From Bryobacteraceae bacterium (lineage in GTDB: Bacteria > Acidobacteriota > Terriglobia > Bryobacterales > Bryobacteraceae), in contig JABAQT010000019.1 of the NCBI GenBank assembly GCA_019187195.1, positions 107,954-171,953 of the forward strand: a stretch of DNA of 64,000 nt. The letters are read 5' to 3'. Each line of letters opens with the position of its first letter. The first letter of the stretch is position 1. Position numbers and translations under genes: made by a program. Shown in pieces: positions 34,616-43,485 of this stretch. The notes under the pieces are model-generated. The model did not search any database. It was not told where the DNA came from and saw nothing but the letters and a program-made list of their open reading frames with translations.

Positions 34616-36043
34616 GTGAAACGGAAAACCAAGGTTATTCTAGGTGTGGTCGTAGTGGTGCTGGCGGCGGTTGGCTCATTTGCGGGCTATGAGTATAGCC
34701 GCAAGGGCATAGTGGGAGTGCAGACAGGCAGAGTGGTGCGGCAGGATCTGACCGCGTTGGTGACCGCATCGGGGGAGATAAAACCCCGAAATTACATCAA
34801 TATCGGAACGAACGCCATCTCCCCTTCGCGCATCACCGAGATTCTCGTGAAGGAAGGGCAAAGCGTCAGGAAAGGGCAGGTGCTGGCGAAACTGGAATCC
34901 GTGCAACCCGAGGCCGACGTGGCCGCGCAGCGGGCGACGGTGAGTTCCGCCGAGGCCGAATCGGCGGCATCGGAGGCATCGGTTCGCGCGGCCGATGAGG
35001 CTGTGCGAACGGCGCAGGCGACGCTCGATCGCTCGAAATCCGATCTCGAACGCGCCAAGCTCTATTTCGACCGCGCCAGGCAGTTGTACCAGGATAAACT
35101 GGTCGCCAAACAGGAATACGATCAGCGGATGACGGACTTCATGGGCGCTCAGGCGGCGGTGCGCGAATCCGAAGCGCGGATTGCCCAGGCCAAGGCGCAG
35201 CGGGCGCAGGTGGCGGCAAGTCTGGCGGCGTCGCAGAAGAGGGTGCTGCAGGCGCAGGCGAATCTACGGCGGGCCAATGACGTGCTGCAGCGAACCTACT
35301 CGGTCGCGCCGATCGATGGCGTGGTGACCAATCTGCCCGTCCGTGTGGGCGAGACCGTGGTGCCGGGCATCCAGAACTCCGCCTCGAGCCTCATCATGAC
35401 GATCGCCGACATGTCATTGATAACGGCGGAAGTGAAAGTGGACGAGACGGATATCGTGAATGTGAAGCTGGACCAGGCGGCGGACGTGACCATCGACGCG
35501 ATGCCGAACCGGACCTTCAGGGGGCACGTGATCGAGATCGGTAATACGGCGATCCTGCGCTCCACCGGGTTGGCTGCCAGCCAGAGCGCCATATCGAGCC
35601 AGGAAGCGAAGGATTTCAAAGTCGTCGTGGCGATGGATAACCCGCCCGAGGAGATTCGCCCCGGGCTTTCCTGTACCGCTAAAATCATCACGGCGACCCG
35701 GCGGAATGCGCTTTCCATTCCCATTCAGGCCCTCACCGTAAGGCAGCGAGGTGACCTCGAACCGCAGTCCAACGGAACGGTGAAGGCAGCCGCCCCGCTC
35801 GATCCCGCCAGGGAGAAGGCGAACAAGGAAGAGTTGCAGGGAGTATTCGTGGTGTCTCAAGGGAAGGCGGTGTTCCGCAAGGTCGAGACAGGCATTACGG
35901 GGTCTACCGATATCGAGGTGTTGAGCGGGTTGAAGGAAGGTGATGAGATCATCACCGGCTCGTACAAAGTGATTCGGACCATTCGCAACGACGCCAGGGT
36001 GAAGATCGAGAATAACAAAGGTCCGCTGAAGGCCGAGTCGTGA
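34616..36043 (+). CDS. MacA/HlyD-type periplasmic adaptor protein
   Basis: About 475 residues from the GTG at 34616, which has AGGAG upstream; the longer TTG frame from 34571 adds 15 unlikely residues. Signal anchor VILGVVVVVLAAVGSF at about residues 5-22, then the membrane-proximal strand, a lipoyl half-motif (ITEILVKEGQSVRKGQVLAKLE), an Ala/Gln-rich alpha hairpin of about 120 residues (coiled coil), the second lipoyl half (APIDGVVTNLPVRVGETV), a beta barrel and a membrane-proximal C-domain (GLKEGDEIITGSYK). It should bridge an inner-membrane ABC transporter to the outer membrane. The ATPase follows 42 bp later; no FtsX-like permease is present. Confidence 0.88.
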   Translation: MKRKTKVILGVVVVVLAAVGSFAGYEYSRKGIVGVQTGRVVRQDLTALVTASGEIKPRNYINIGTNAISPSRITEILVKEGQSVRKGQVLAKLESVQPEADVAAQRATVSSAEAESAASEASVRAADEAVRTAQATLDRSKSDLERAKLYFDRARQLYQDKLVAKQEYDQRMTDFMGAQAAVRESEARIAQAKAQRAQVAASLAASQKRVLQAQANLRRANDVLQRTYSVAPIDGVVTNLPVRVGETVVPGIQNSASSLIMTIADMSLITAEVKVDETDIVNVKLDQAADVTIDAMPNRTFRGHVIEIGNTAILRSTGLAASQSAISSQEAKDFKVVVAMDNPPEEIRPGLSCTAKIITATRRNALSIPIQALTVRQRGDLEPQSNGTVKAAAPLDPAREKANKEELQGVFVVSQGKAVFRKVETGITGSTDIEVLSGLKEGDEIITGSYKVIRTIRNDARVKIENNKGPLKAES

Positions 36044-36085
36044 CCGGGGTATATTGATTCTAGTTAAAGGAACTGGCACGCAAAC

Positions 36086-36823
36086 ATGGCACAGGCTGTT
36101 CAGGAAAAAGCGGAGCGCGGCGCGCAACTGAAGAGAGACGGCGTCGTCATCCGCACGTACGATTTGTGGAAGACCTACATCATGGGGGATCAGGAGATTC
36201 ATGCCGTTTCCGGCGTGGACGTGGAAATCCGTGTAGGCGAGTACGTGGCGATCATGGGCCCGTCGGGGTCCGGCAAGTCCACGTTGATGAATCTGATCGG
36301 ATGTCTCGATACGCCGACAAAGGGCGACTATTACATCAACGGACGTCTGGTCAGCGCAATGAACGACGACGAGTTGGCGTCGATCCGGAACAAGGAGATC
36401 GGGTTCGTGTTCCAGACGTTCAACCTGCTGTCGCGCGCCACGGCGCTGCACAATGTGGAACTGCCGCTGATCTATTCGGGCGTGCCGGCCGATGCGCGGG
36501 TCGCGCGCGCCACGGCGGCGCTGCAGGCGGTCGATCTGGCCCAGCGCATGTATCACAAACCGAATGAGCTTTCGGGAGGACAGCGGCAGAGGGTGGCCAT
36601 TGCCCGCGCGCTGGTCAACAACCCCTCGATTCTGCTGGCCGATGAGCCGACAGGGAACCTCGATTCGGCGACGGGAGTGGAAATCATGAGCCTGTTCGAG
36701 CGCCTGCACCAGCAGGGCAACACGATCGTGCTGGTGACGCACGAACAGGACATCGCGATGCACGCGCACCGCGTGGTCTACATTCGTGACGGAAAGGTTG
36801 CCAAGGACGAGAAGATCAAGTAG
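36086..36823 (+). CDS. MacB/LolD-type ABC transporter ATPase
   Basis: 245 residues, ATPase only. Walker [16 protein letters not shown]-loop [22 protein letters not shown], signature [16 protein letters not shown], Walker [14 protein letters not shown] and switch His in LVTHEQD. The sequence is of the MacB/LolD/FtsE group that works with FtsX/MacB-type permeases through mechanotransmission. The permease that should complete the complex is missing here: the next gene is a Uma2 nuclease. The permease may be encoded elsewhere. Confidence 0.9.
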   Translation: MAQAVQEKAERGAQLKRDGVVIRTYDLWKTYIMGDQEIHAVSGVDVEIRVGEYVAIMGPSGSGKSTLMNLIGCLDTPTKGDYYINGRLVSAMNDDELASIRNKEIGFVFQTFNLLSRATALHNVELPLIYSGVPADARVARATAALQAVDLAQRMYHKPNELSGGQRQRVAIARALVNNPSILLADEPTGNLDSATGVEIMSLFERLHQQGNTIVLVTHEQDIAMHAHRVVYIRDGKVAKDEKIK

Positions 36824-36848
36824 CGTTGAGGCCGGAAGGGAGGAGTTT

Positions 36849-37388
36849 ATGGCCACGACATCTCTGATGACCGCCGAGCAGTTCGACAAACTGCCGCCCG
36901 AAGAAGGACTGCGCTATGAACTGCTCCATGGGGAGATGGTGGAAATGTCGAGTGCGAATCCGGTTCACAATCTGATCCAGGCGATTTTGACCGCCGCTTT
37001 GGCGGGTTTTCTGTTGGAGAGGAGGCTCGGCGTCGTACTCCCGGATACAGAATTCGACTTTGGGGAAAGCCGCCTTCGTCCCGACCTGTCCTACTTGCCG
37101 GAGGAGCGGTGGGCCAGGATGGATCACTTCAAGGTGCCCGTTTCCGAGATGCCGGCGATTGCGGTGGAAATCGTCTCTCCATCGGAATCCGCGTATGCCG
37201 TGGACAAGAAGACCGGCATCTATCTCCAGGCGGGCATCTCCGAGGTGTGGGTGATCTATCCGGAGACGAAGCACCTCTATGTTCATACCGCTTCCGAGGT
37301 CCGGCATCTGACGAGCGCGGCGGTCATGGAAAGCCCCCTGCTTCCCGGCTGGTCCCTGCCCGTGGGCGATCTCTTCAGCCGCCTATAG
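36849..37388 (+). CDS. Uma2 family (DUF820) PD-(D/E)XK nuclease-like protein
   Basis: 179 residues from the ATG at 36849, with GGAGG upstream; the frame is open to 36786 but would overlap the ATPase gene. Family signatures: YELLHGEMVEMS, a nuclease Asp in LRPDLSYLP, Glu in AVEIVSPSESAY, and Lys in VDKKTGIYLQAGISEVWVI. This is the Uma2 fold, found in large numbers in cyanobacteria, Chloroflexi, Planctomycetes and Acidobacteria, of unknown biological role; some are thought to be carried as mobile selfish genes. It interrupts an otherwise export/glycan operon. A recent insertion is possible but no repeats flank it. Confidence 0.85.
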   Translation: MATTSLMTAEQFDKLPPEEGLRYELLHGEMVEMSSANPVHNLIQAILTAALAGFLLERRLGVVLPDTEFDFGESRLRPDLSYLPEERWARMDHFKVPVSEMPAIAVEIVSPSESAYAVDKKTGIYLQAGISEVWVIYPETKHLYVHTASEVRHLTSAAVMESPLLPGWSLPVGDLFSRL

Positions 37389-37405
37389 CCCGCTACAATA
37401 GCAGC

Positions 37406-38092
37406 TTGTACAAAGGTCTCAAGATCACCGTGGTCATTCCCTGTCTAAACGAGGAGCAGGGCATCGAACAGGTCTTGCGGCGGATGCCCGAATTTGTGGA
37501 CCAGATCATCGTTGTTGACAACGGCTCGACGGACCGCACGGCTGAGGTGGCGCGCTCATTCGGCGCGCGGGTCATCCGCGAAGATGTCCGCGGGTACGGA
37601 CGCAGCTACAAACGGGGGTTTTCCGAAGCCTCCGGCGACGTCATCATCACCCTGGATGGAGATCACAGCTATCCGCCTGACGCTATCTCTTACCTGCTGG
37701 AGGCTTTCCTGCACCTCGAGGCCGATTTTCTCAACGCCTCGCGTTTTCCGGTACGCGACCGCCGGGCGATGAGCCTCAAGCACAAGTTCGGCAACCTGGT
37801 CTTGTCCGTCGCCATGTCGCTGCTGTACTTCCGCTGGGTGCGGGACTCGCAATCCGGAATGTGGGTGTTCCGGCGGCGAATACTCGATGAGATGAATCTC
37901 GAATCGGATAGCATGGCGTTTTCCGAGGAGATCAAGATTGAAGCCCTCAAGAATCCACAAGTGCGTTTTCAGGAAATTTCCATACAATATTCATCCCGAT
38001 TAGGAGAAATCAAGTTAAACCCCTGGCGGGACGGATTGTATAACCTCTGGTTTCTGTTGCGGAAGCGTTTTGCGCGGCGCAAGCGGCAATGA
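37406..38092 (+). CDS. GT2 glycosyltransferase, dolichyl/polyprenyl-phosphate sugar synthase type
   Basis: 228 residues from the TTG at 37406 (MYKGLKITVVIPCLNEEQ); an open frame further upstream lies inside the Uma2 gene in another phase and is rejected. GT-A fold features: VVIPCLNEE, IIVVDNGSTDRTAEVA, GDVIITLDGDHSYPP (metal-binding DxD-like), DSQSGMWVFRR. No C-terminal membrane helices, so it is soluble or peripheral. It resembles DPM1-type enzymes that load a sugar on a lipid carrier. Its stop overlaps the next GT2 start by 4 bp. Confidence 0.83.
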   Translation: MYKGLKITVVIPCLNEEQGIEQVLRRMPEFVDQIIVVDNGSTDRTAEVARSFGARVIREDVRGYGRSYKRGFSEASGDVIITLDGDHSYPPDAISYLLEAFLHLEADFLNASRFPVRDRRAMSLKHKFGNLVLSVAMSLLYFRWVRDSQSGMWVFRRRILDEMNLESDSMAFSEEIKIEALKNPQVRFQEISIQYSSRLGEIKLNPWRDGLYNLWFLLRKRFARRKRQ

Positions 38093-39057
38093 CAGTCAGC
38101 GCGGTGATTCCGACATGGAACCGGCGGGGACTGCTCGAAAGCATCCTCGAAGACCTGCGCGCGCAAACGTTGCCGCCGTCGGAAGTGATCGTCGTGGACA
38201 ACGGCTCGACGGATGGCTCGGCCGAAGCCGCGGAAAATGCCGGCGCGAGCGTGATCCGGCTGGGAACCAACAAGGGATTCAGCTACGCGGTAAACCGGGG
38301 CATTGCGGCGAGCGCCGGCGAATGGGTGGCCATTCTGAACAATGACGTGCGCCTCGGACCGGATTGGATCGAGCGGCTTCTACCCACCGCTGATTCCGAG
38401 TGCTGGTTCGTTTCGGGCAAACTGATGCGGGCCGGCGGGAGCGGAATTCTGGATGGATCGTTTGACCTGCTCTGCCGGGGAGCCTGCGCGTGGCGCGCGG
38501 GGAACAATCGTCCCGATGGTCCGGCGTGGAACACGCCGCGGAAGGTTTTTTTCGTTCCATTCACGGCGGCCATCTTCCGGCGAACGCTCTTTGGCCGGAT
38601 CGGGCTTCTCGATGAGGAGTTCGAATCGTACCTCGAGGATGTCGAGTTCGGATTGCGGTGCGCGCTGGCCGGTTGTTCCGGGGTGTATCAACCGGCGGCG
38701 GTGGCGCATCACCTCGGCAGCGCCACGCTAGGCTCCTGGAATCCCGAGACAGTGCGGCGGGTGTCGCGCAACCAGATGCTGATAGTGGCGAAGCACTATC
38801 CCCGGGACTGGGTGAGGCGCTATGGCTGGGAGGTGCTGGTGGGGCAACTGCTATGGGGAGCCTTGGCCGTGAGGCATGGCGCGGGCTGGGCATGGATCCG
38901 GGGAAAGCGCGAGGGGATTGGGAGGATTCGGACTACGCGGCGCAAGGATGATGCCCGCCTCCGCGCCATCCTCGCCGCCTGCGAGGCCGATATCCGGGCG
39001 ATGCAGGAAGCGACGGGGTATGATCTGTTCTGGCGGCTCTATTTCGCGTTGACATGA
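38089..39057 (+). CDS. GT2 family glycosyltransferase (rhamnosyltransferase-like)
   Basis: 322 residues. AVIPTWNRRGLLESILEDL, EVIVVDNGSTDGSAEAAE, NKGFSYAVNRGIAASAGEW and NNDVRLGPDWIERLL show the WcaE/RfbN-like GT2 pattern; FESYLEDVEFGLRCALAG carries the acidic residues expected for the catalytic base. Overlaps both neighbours by 4 bp (ATGA). Likely adds one sugar to a lipid-linked surface glycan at the inner face of the membrane; donor and acceptor cannot be read. Confidence 0.85.
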   Translation: MTVSAVIPTWNRRGLLESILEDLRAQTLPPSEVIVVDNGSTDGSAEAAENAGASVIRLGTNKGFSYAVNRGIAASAGEWVAILNNDVRLGPDWIERLLPTADSECWFVSGKLMRAGGSGILDGSFDLLCRGACAWRAGNNRPDGPAWNTPRKVFFVPFTAAIFRRTLFGRIGLLDEEFESYLEDVEFGLRCALAGCSGVYQPAAVAHHLGSATLGSWNPETVRRVSRNQMLIVAKHYPRDWVRRYGWEVLVGQLLWGALAVRHGAGWAWIRGKREGIGRIRTTRRKDDARLRAILAACEADIRAMQEATGYDLFWRLYFALT

Positions 39058-40022
39058 AGAATCAGACAACCGCGGTGATTGTCACATACGAATCCGCCGA
39101 AGTGATCGGACCCTGTGTCGAATCCTGCTTGAGCCTGGGATTGGATGTCATCGTCGTCGACAACGCCTCGCGGGACGGCACGGCGGAGGCGGCGGCGCGC
39201 GCCGGAGCGCGTGTAATCGCCAACCCGGAAAACAGAGGTTTCGGGGCAGCCGTCAATCAGGGAATCGCGGCATCCCGGCGTCCGTTTGTGCTGCTGCTCA
39301 ATCCGGACGCGGCGGTGGCCGCGGGCATCGGCGTTCTCATCGAGGCGTGCGCGCGCCCGGACGTGGCCGCCGCGGCGGGGCGTCTTCTGGATGAAAACGG
39401 GCGGTTCCAGCGTGGATTTTCCCTGCGCCGTCTCCCCACCCCGGCGGCCCTCATCTGCGAAGTCCTCGGCATCAATCGCCTGTGGCGCGGAAACCCCGTA
39501 AACCGGCGGTACCGGTGCCTCGATCTGTCTGAGGACGAAGCGTGTGACGTCGAGCAGCCGGCGGGGGCGTTTCTCCTCACGCGGCGCGATGCATGGGAGG
39601 CCGTGGGCGGCTTCGACGAGCGGTTCTTTCCCATCTGGTTCGAGGACGTGGATTATTGTAGAAGACTTAGAGATAAGGGGTTGCGCATCCGTTTCGAACC
39701 CGCGGCAACGGCGCGCCACCTGGGCGGCCACTCGGCCGGCAAACTCGAGTGGGGCAGCAGAGAGGTGTACTGGTATGCTAGCCTTCTCAAATATGCCTGT
39801 AAACACTTTCCGCGCAACCGGACAGCCCTGGTGTGCCTCGCCGTCGCGGGAGGTAGTTTGCCGCGTTTGTTAGCGGGGATCCCTCATCGGGGTGCGCTAA
39901 GATCGATTCGAACTTACGGTAAGGTGATTCGTCTGGCCTGCCGTTGCCTGTGTTCCGGCGGCGGTTTGAGCGGCTGTTTTGACCGGACAATCAAAGACCA
40001 GGCTCATATTCATGTCTTATAG
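39054..40022 (+). CDS. GT2 family glycosyltransferase
   Basis: 322 residues. AVIVTYESAEVIGPCVESC, VIVVDNASRDGTAEAAAR, NRGFGAAVNQGIAAS, LLNPDAAVA and WFEDVDYCRRLRDKG give a clear GT2 assignment, similar in length and layout to the previous gene, so the two may be paralogues. The C-terminal 50 residues are basic and Cys-rich with no clear homology. Its 3' end overlaps the next gene by 11 bp. Confidence 0.85.
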   Translation: MKNQTTAVIVTYESAEVIGPCVESCLSLGLDVIVVDNASRDGTAEAAARAGARVIANPENRGFGAAVNQGIAASRRPFVLLLNPDAAVAAGIGVLIEACARPDVAAAAGRLLDENGRFQRGFSLRRLPTPAALICEVLGINRLWRGNPVNRRYRCLDLSEDEACDVEQPAGAFLLTRRDAWEAVGGFDERFFPIWFEDVDYCRRLRDKGLRIRFEPAATARHLGGHSAGKLEWGSREVYWYASLLKYACKHFPRNRTALVCLAVAGGSLPRLLAGIPHRGALRSIRTYGKVIRLACRCLCSGGGLSGCFDRTIKDQAHIHVL

Positions 40023-41061
40023 CGATTCCGTATCCGTCACAATCGTGACGTACAACAGCGGCCGGTTCATTAAACGATGCCTGGAATCGGCGCTGGCCCA
40101 ACGATACAAACATAAAGAAATCATCGTCATCGACAACGCCTCCAAGGACGGCACGATCGACATCCTCGAACAGTTCGAGGACCGCTGCCGGATTGTGTAC
40201 AACGACGAAAACATCGGCTTTGCGGCGGCGCAGAATCAGGCGATCCGCATGTCCCGGAGCGATTGGGTCCTGACGTTGAATCCGGACGTTCTCATGCTCC
40301 CGGATTTTCTCTCGGAACTCGTCGAGGCGGGCCAGATGGACTCGAAGGTAGGGACAGTGTGCGGAAAACTGCTCACCATCACCGCGAACTTCGATCTGCC
40401 GGAAAAACAGCTCGTCGATTCAACCGGCATCTACTTCACCCCGATGTTGCGCCATCTGGACCGGGGCAGCCGGGAAGTGGACAACGGACACTACGTACAC
40501 CATGAATATGTGTTTGGAGCCACCGCGGCGGCCGCCCTCTACCGGCGGGTGATGATTGACGATATCTCGGTATTCGGAGAGTTTTTCGACGCCGATTTCT
40601 TCACGTATCGCGAAGACGCGGATGTGGCCTGGCGTGCCCAGTTGATGGGCTGGAAGTGTCTCTACACCCCCGCCGCCCGCGGCTATCACGTGCGGACGGT
40701 GCTGCCGGGCAACCGCCGGGCTTTGCCGGCGGCCATCAACATGCACTCGGTCAAGAACCGCTTCCTGATGCGCATCAAGAACATCAGCGGCCATCTCTAC
40801 TGGCGCAATCTGCCCTCGATTGTGTGGCGGGACCTGGTTGTGATTGTTTGCTGCGCGACGAGGGAGCACTCCTCCTTGAAGGCGTTCTGGTATCTGGCGG
40901 CAAACTGGAATAAAGTGTGGGGGAAGCGCAGGGAGATCATGAGCCGGCGGCGCGTCAGCGACGATTACATGGCCACCTGGTTTTCATACAAGCCGGTCAG
41001 CATGCCCGTCCCGAAGGCCCGGCAGCGCGTAGCCGTGCGGAGCAAAGCCGCCCGCGGTTGA
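40012..41061 (+). CDS. GT2 family glycosyltransferase
   Basis: 349 residues from the ATG at 40012 (MSYSDSVSVTIVTYNSG); a TTG at 39979 is less likely because it overlaps the previous gene further. VTIVTYNSGRFIKRCLESAL, EIIVIDNASKDGTIDILEQ, NIGFAAAQNQAI, LTLNPDVLMLPDFL and FFTYREDADVAWRAQLMGW are the expected GT2 blocks. The C-terminal basic region (SVKNRFLMRIKN ... WGKRREIMSRRR) suggests contact with the membrane surface. Third GT2 with rhamnosyltransferase-like layout in a row. Confidence 0.85.
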   Translation: MSYSDSVSVTIVTYNSGRFIKRCLESALAQRYKHKEIIVIDNASKDGTIDILEQFEDRCRIVYNDENIGFAAAQNQAIRMSRSDWVLTLNPDVLMLPDFLSELVEAGQMDSKVGTVCGKLLTITANFDLPEKQLVDSTGIYFTPMLRHLDRGSREVDNGHYVHHEYVFGATAAAALYRRVMIDDISVFGEFFDADFFTYREDADVAWRAQLMGWKCLYTPAARGYHVRTVLPGNRRALPAAINMHSVKNRFLMRIKNISGHLYWRNLPSIVWRDLVVIVCCATREHSSLKAFWYLAANWNKVWGKRREIMSRRRVSDDYMATWFSYKPVSMPVPKARQRVAVRSKAARG

Positions 41062-41068
41062 GTTTCCG

Positions 41069-42148
41069 GTGCACATTGCAATTCTCGGAACAAGGGGCAT
41101 TCCGGCGAATTACGGTGGGTTCGAGACATTTGCCGAGGAATTATCGTCGCGGCTGGTGAGGCTCGGGCATAGGGTCACTGTTTACTGCCGGAACCGGCCC
41201 GCTGCGAGCACGTATCTGGGAGTGGATCTGGTCTCTCTGCCGACGATCCGGCACAAGTACCTGGATACGCTGGCGCACACCGCCCTCTCCACGCTTCACC
41301 TGCTGTGGCGTGGAGCCGACGCCGCGCTCTATTGCAACGCGGCCAACGCGGTATTCACGTGGATGCCGCGCGCCGTGGGAATCCCCGTGGCGCTGAACGT
41401 GGACGGCATCGAACGGCGGCGCAGGAAGTGGAATCTTCCGGCGAGGGCCTGGTACCGGCTCTCCGAGCGGATGGCGACGTTTTTCCCCACGCGAACAATC
41501 AGTGACGCGGAAAAAATCGCCGAATATTATCGCACCACATATGGGAAAGAAACTGTCTGCATTTCCTACGGCGCGCCCGTTGGAAAAGTAGAGACGGGGA
41601 ACATACTGCCTGCCCTCGGCCTCGAATCAGGGCGATATTTCCTGTATGTGACGCGATTCGAGCCGGAGAACAACCCCCTGCTGGTGCGGGAGGCCTTCGA
41701 GAAGTTGGAAACGGATGTGAAACTGGCGCTGATCGGCGACGCGCCTTATGCCCACGAATACATTCGCCGCGTCCGCGATACAAACAACCCGCGCGTGGTG
41801 ATTCCAGGGGCCATCTACGGCGCGGGCTATCACGAACTGCAGTCGCACTGTCTCGCCTACGTGCACGCCACCGAAGTTGGCGGCACGCATCCGGCGCTCA
41901 TCGAGGCAATGGGGCGGGGTTGCCTGACGCTCTACCTGAACACGCCGGAGAATGCCGAAGTCGCCGGAGGGGTGGCCATCCCCTTCGAACCGGAGGAACT
42001 CGTCTCGAGAATGGAACAGGTCTTGCGAATGAGCGCCGTCGAGAGGGCGGAATGGGGCTCGATGGCAATGAAGCGTGTGAAAGAGCGCTATAGTTGGGAT
42101 GCCGTCACAAAGGCCTACGAGGATCTGTTTGTGGAGTTGACAAAATGA
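41069..42148 (+). CDS. GT4 glycosyltransferase with DUF1972 N-terminal domain
   Basis: 359 residues, GTG start 7 bp after the previous stop. The N-terminus HIAILGTRGIPANYGGFETFAEEL is the DUF1972 signature, the N-terminal Rossmann of a GT-B enzyme. The C-terminal domain carries LYVTRFEPENNPLLV, ALIGDAP, and THPALIEAMGRGCLTLYLNTPEN, where the Glu of PALIEAMG is the nucleotide-sugar-binding E of GT4 enzymes. Family members commonly transfer rhamnose or a similar sugar during surface polysaccharide synthesis. Its stop overlaps the alanine racemase start by 4 bp. Confidence 0.87.
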   Translation: MHIAILGTRGIPANYGGFETFAEELSSRLVRLGHRVTVYCRNRPAASTYLGVDLVSLPTIRHKYLDTLAHTALSTLHLLWRGADAALYCNAANAVFTWMPRAVGIPVALNVDGIERRRRKWNLPARAWYRLSERMATFFPTRTISDAEKIAEYYRTTYGKETVCISYGAPVGKVETGNILPALGLESGRYFLYVTRFEPENNPLLVREAFEKLETDVKLALIGDAPYAHEYIRRVRDTNNPRVVIPGAIYGAGYHELQSHCLAYVHATEVGGTHPALIEAMGRGCLTLYLNTPENAEVAGGVAIPFEPEELVSRMEQVLRMSAVERAEWGSMAMKRVKERYSWDAVTKAYEDLFVELTK

Positions 42149-43248
42149 GCGAGGGCCTGCGCTGTTGGGTCGAGATCTCCCGCGAACAGTTGGCGGCCAA
42201 TTATCACGCGATCAAGCGGACCGTGGGCTCGAGCGTCGAAGTGATGCCTGTCGTCAAGGCGGATGCTTACCGCCACGGCGCTGTCGAGGTCTCCCGCGTG
42301 TTGACGGAGGCCGGCGCGCACTGGTTGGCCGTGAGCAGCGTGGACGAGGGCGTCGCCCTGCGCCTGGCGGGAATTGATGCGAGAGTGCTGGTGATGGGTG
42401 GGGTGCTGCCATGGGAGCGCTCCATGCTCGTCGAGTATGAACTCACGCCGGCTGTGCACGACCTGGCCGAGATCCCCCGGTTGGGTCCGATCGCATATCA
42501 CCTGAAGATCGATTCCGGCATGGGACGCATGGGTACGCGATCCGGCGCCGCGGAGATTCTGGAGGCCATCCGGAACGCTCATGGGGCCCGTCTCGAGGGG
42601 CTGATGACCCACTTCGCCTCTTCCGCTGATTTCACCTCTCCCCAGACTGAATTGCAGATGGAGGCGTTTCATCACATTCGCGAGGAACTCGCCCGGGCCG
42701 GCGTTCATCCGCGCTATGTCCACCTGGCAAGCACGAATCCCCTGGTCCTGGCGCGGCGCGAAGCGTGGCGCAACATGGTGCGTCCGGGAATTGCGCTGTA
42801 TGGCTATTGGCCGCCGGGCAAGGGGGATGCTCCGAAGCCTTCGATCGAAGTGCGGCCGGTACTCAGTTGGAAGGCGTCGATCGTGCTGGTAAAGGAGGTG
42901 GAGCGGGGCTCGCCCCTGGGCTACGGCGCTATGTACTGGGCTCAGCGGGATATGCGGATCGCCGTGGTCGGAATCGGATATGCCGACGGGTTGCCGCACC
43001 GGCTATCGAACAAGGGGCGGATGATCGCCGCGGGCAGGCTGACTCCAATTCTAGGCGCTGTGTCGATGGATCTGACGACCATCGACGTGACCCACGCGCC
43101 GGAGTTGAAGGCGGGCGATACGGTAACGGTTATCGGGAACCAAGGTGACGTGGTGCAGGATGCCCGGCATCTCGCCCGGGCAACAGGTACGATTACCTAT
43201 AGTGTATTGTGCGGGATAAGCGCGCGCGTGAAGCGCGTCTATATCTAG
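42145..43248 (+). CDS. alr: Alanine racemase (PLP fold type III)
   Basis: 367 residues from the ATG at 42145, which overlaps the GT4 stop (ATGA); the frame is open to 42094 but those codons are inside the GT4 gene. PLP Lys38 in PVVKADAYRHGA; second catalytic base Tyr260 in SPLGYGAMYW; C-terminal GAVSMDLTTIDVT and an ILCGIS-like SVLCGISARVKRVY end complete the family pattern. It makes D-alanine for peptidoglycan, and perhaps D-alanine for decorating the surface glycan, given its position as last gene of the glycosyltransferase run. A broader amino-acid racemase activity cannot be excluded. Confidence 0.9.
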   Translation: MSEGLRCWVEISREQLAANYHAIKRTVGSSVEVMPVVKADAYRHGAVEVSRVLTEAGAHWLAVSSVDEGVALRLAGIDARVLVMGGVLPWERSMLVEYELTPAVHDLAEIPRLGPIAYHLKIDSGMGRMGTRSGAAEILEAIRNAHGARLEGLMTHFASSADFTSPQTELQMEAFHHIREELARAGVHPRYVHLASTNPLVLARREAWRNMVRPGIALYGYWPPGKGDAPKPSIEVRPVLSWKASIVLVKEVERGSPLGYGAMYWAQRDMRIAVVGIGYADGLPHRLSNKGRMIAAGRLTPILGAVSMDLTTIDVTHAPELKAGDTVTVIGNQGDVVQDARHLARATGTITYSVLCGISARVKRVYI

Positions 43249-43485
43249 GAGGCGAACAGTGACGCAGCCTACAGTTTCGAGGAATATGGGATCATTTTGG
43301 TCCCAGCAAAACCCCGGCTCGGAACGAACCGCTCACCCCCTTTCATCTCCGTTTACTGTGATTCTTTACCGTTCAATGAAGTTTGGTTCCCATTCGCTTT
43401 CCCATGGCCCAAACTGCTACATACTGGGAAGGTACTGTAGTCGCCAGAGATTGACGGAACACGTAAGCTAAGAAAGGCTATCCAA

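Noticed and set aside
43259..43471. 70-codon ORF with GTG start and AGGAGG just upstream, after alr
   Set aside because: Composition is AT-richer and codon use is unlike the neighbours, and the protein has no recognisable pattern. The gap more likely holds the promoter of the iron-sulfur pair.
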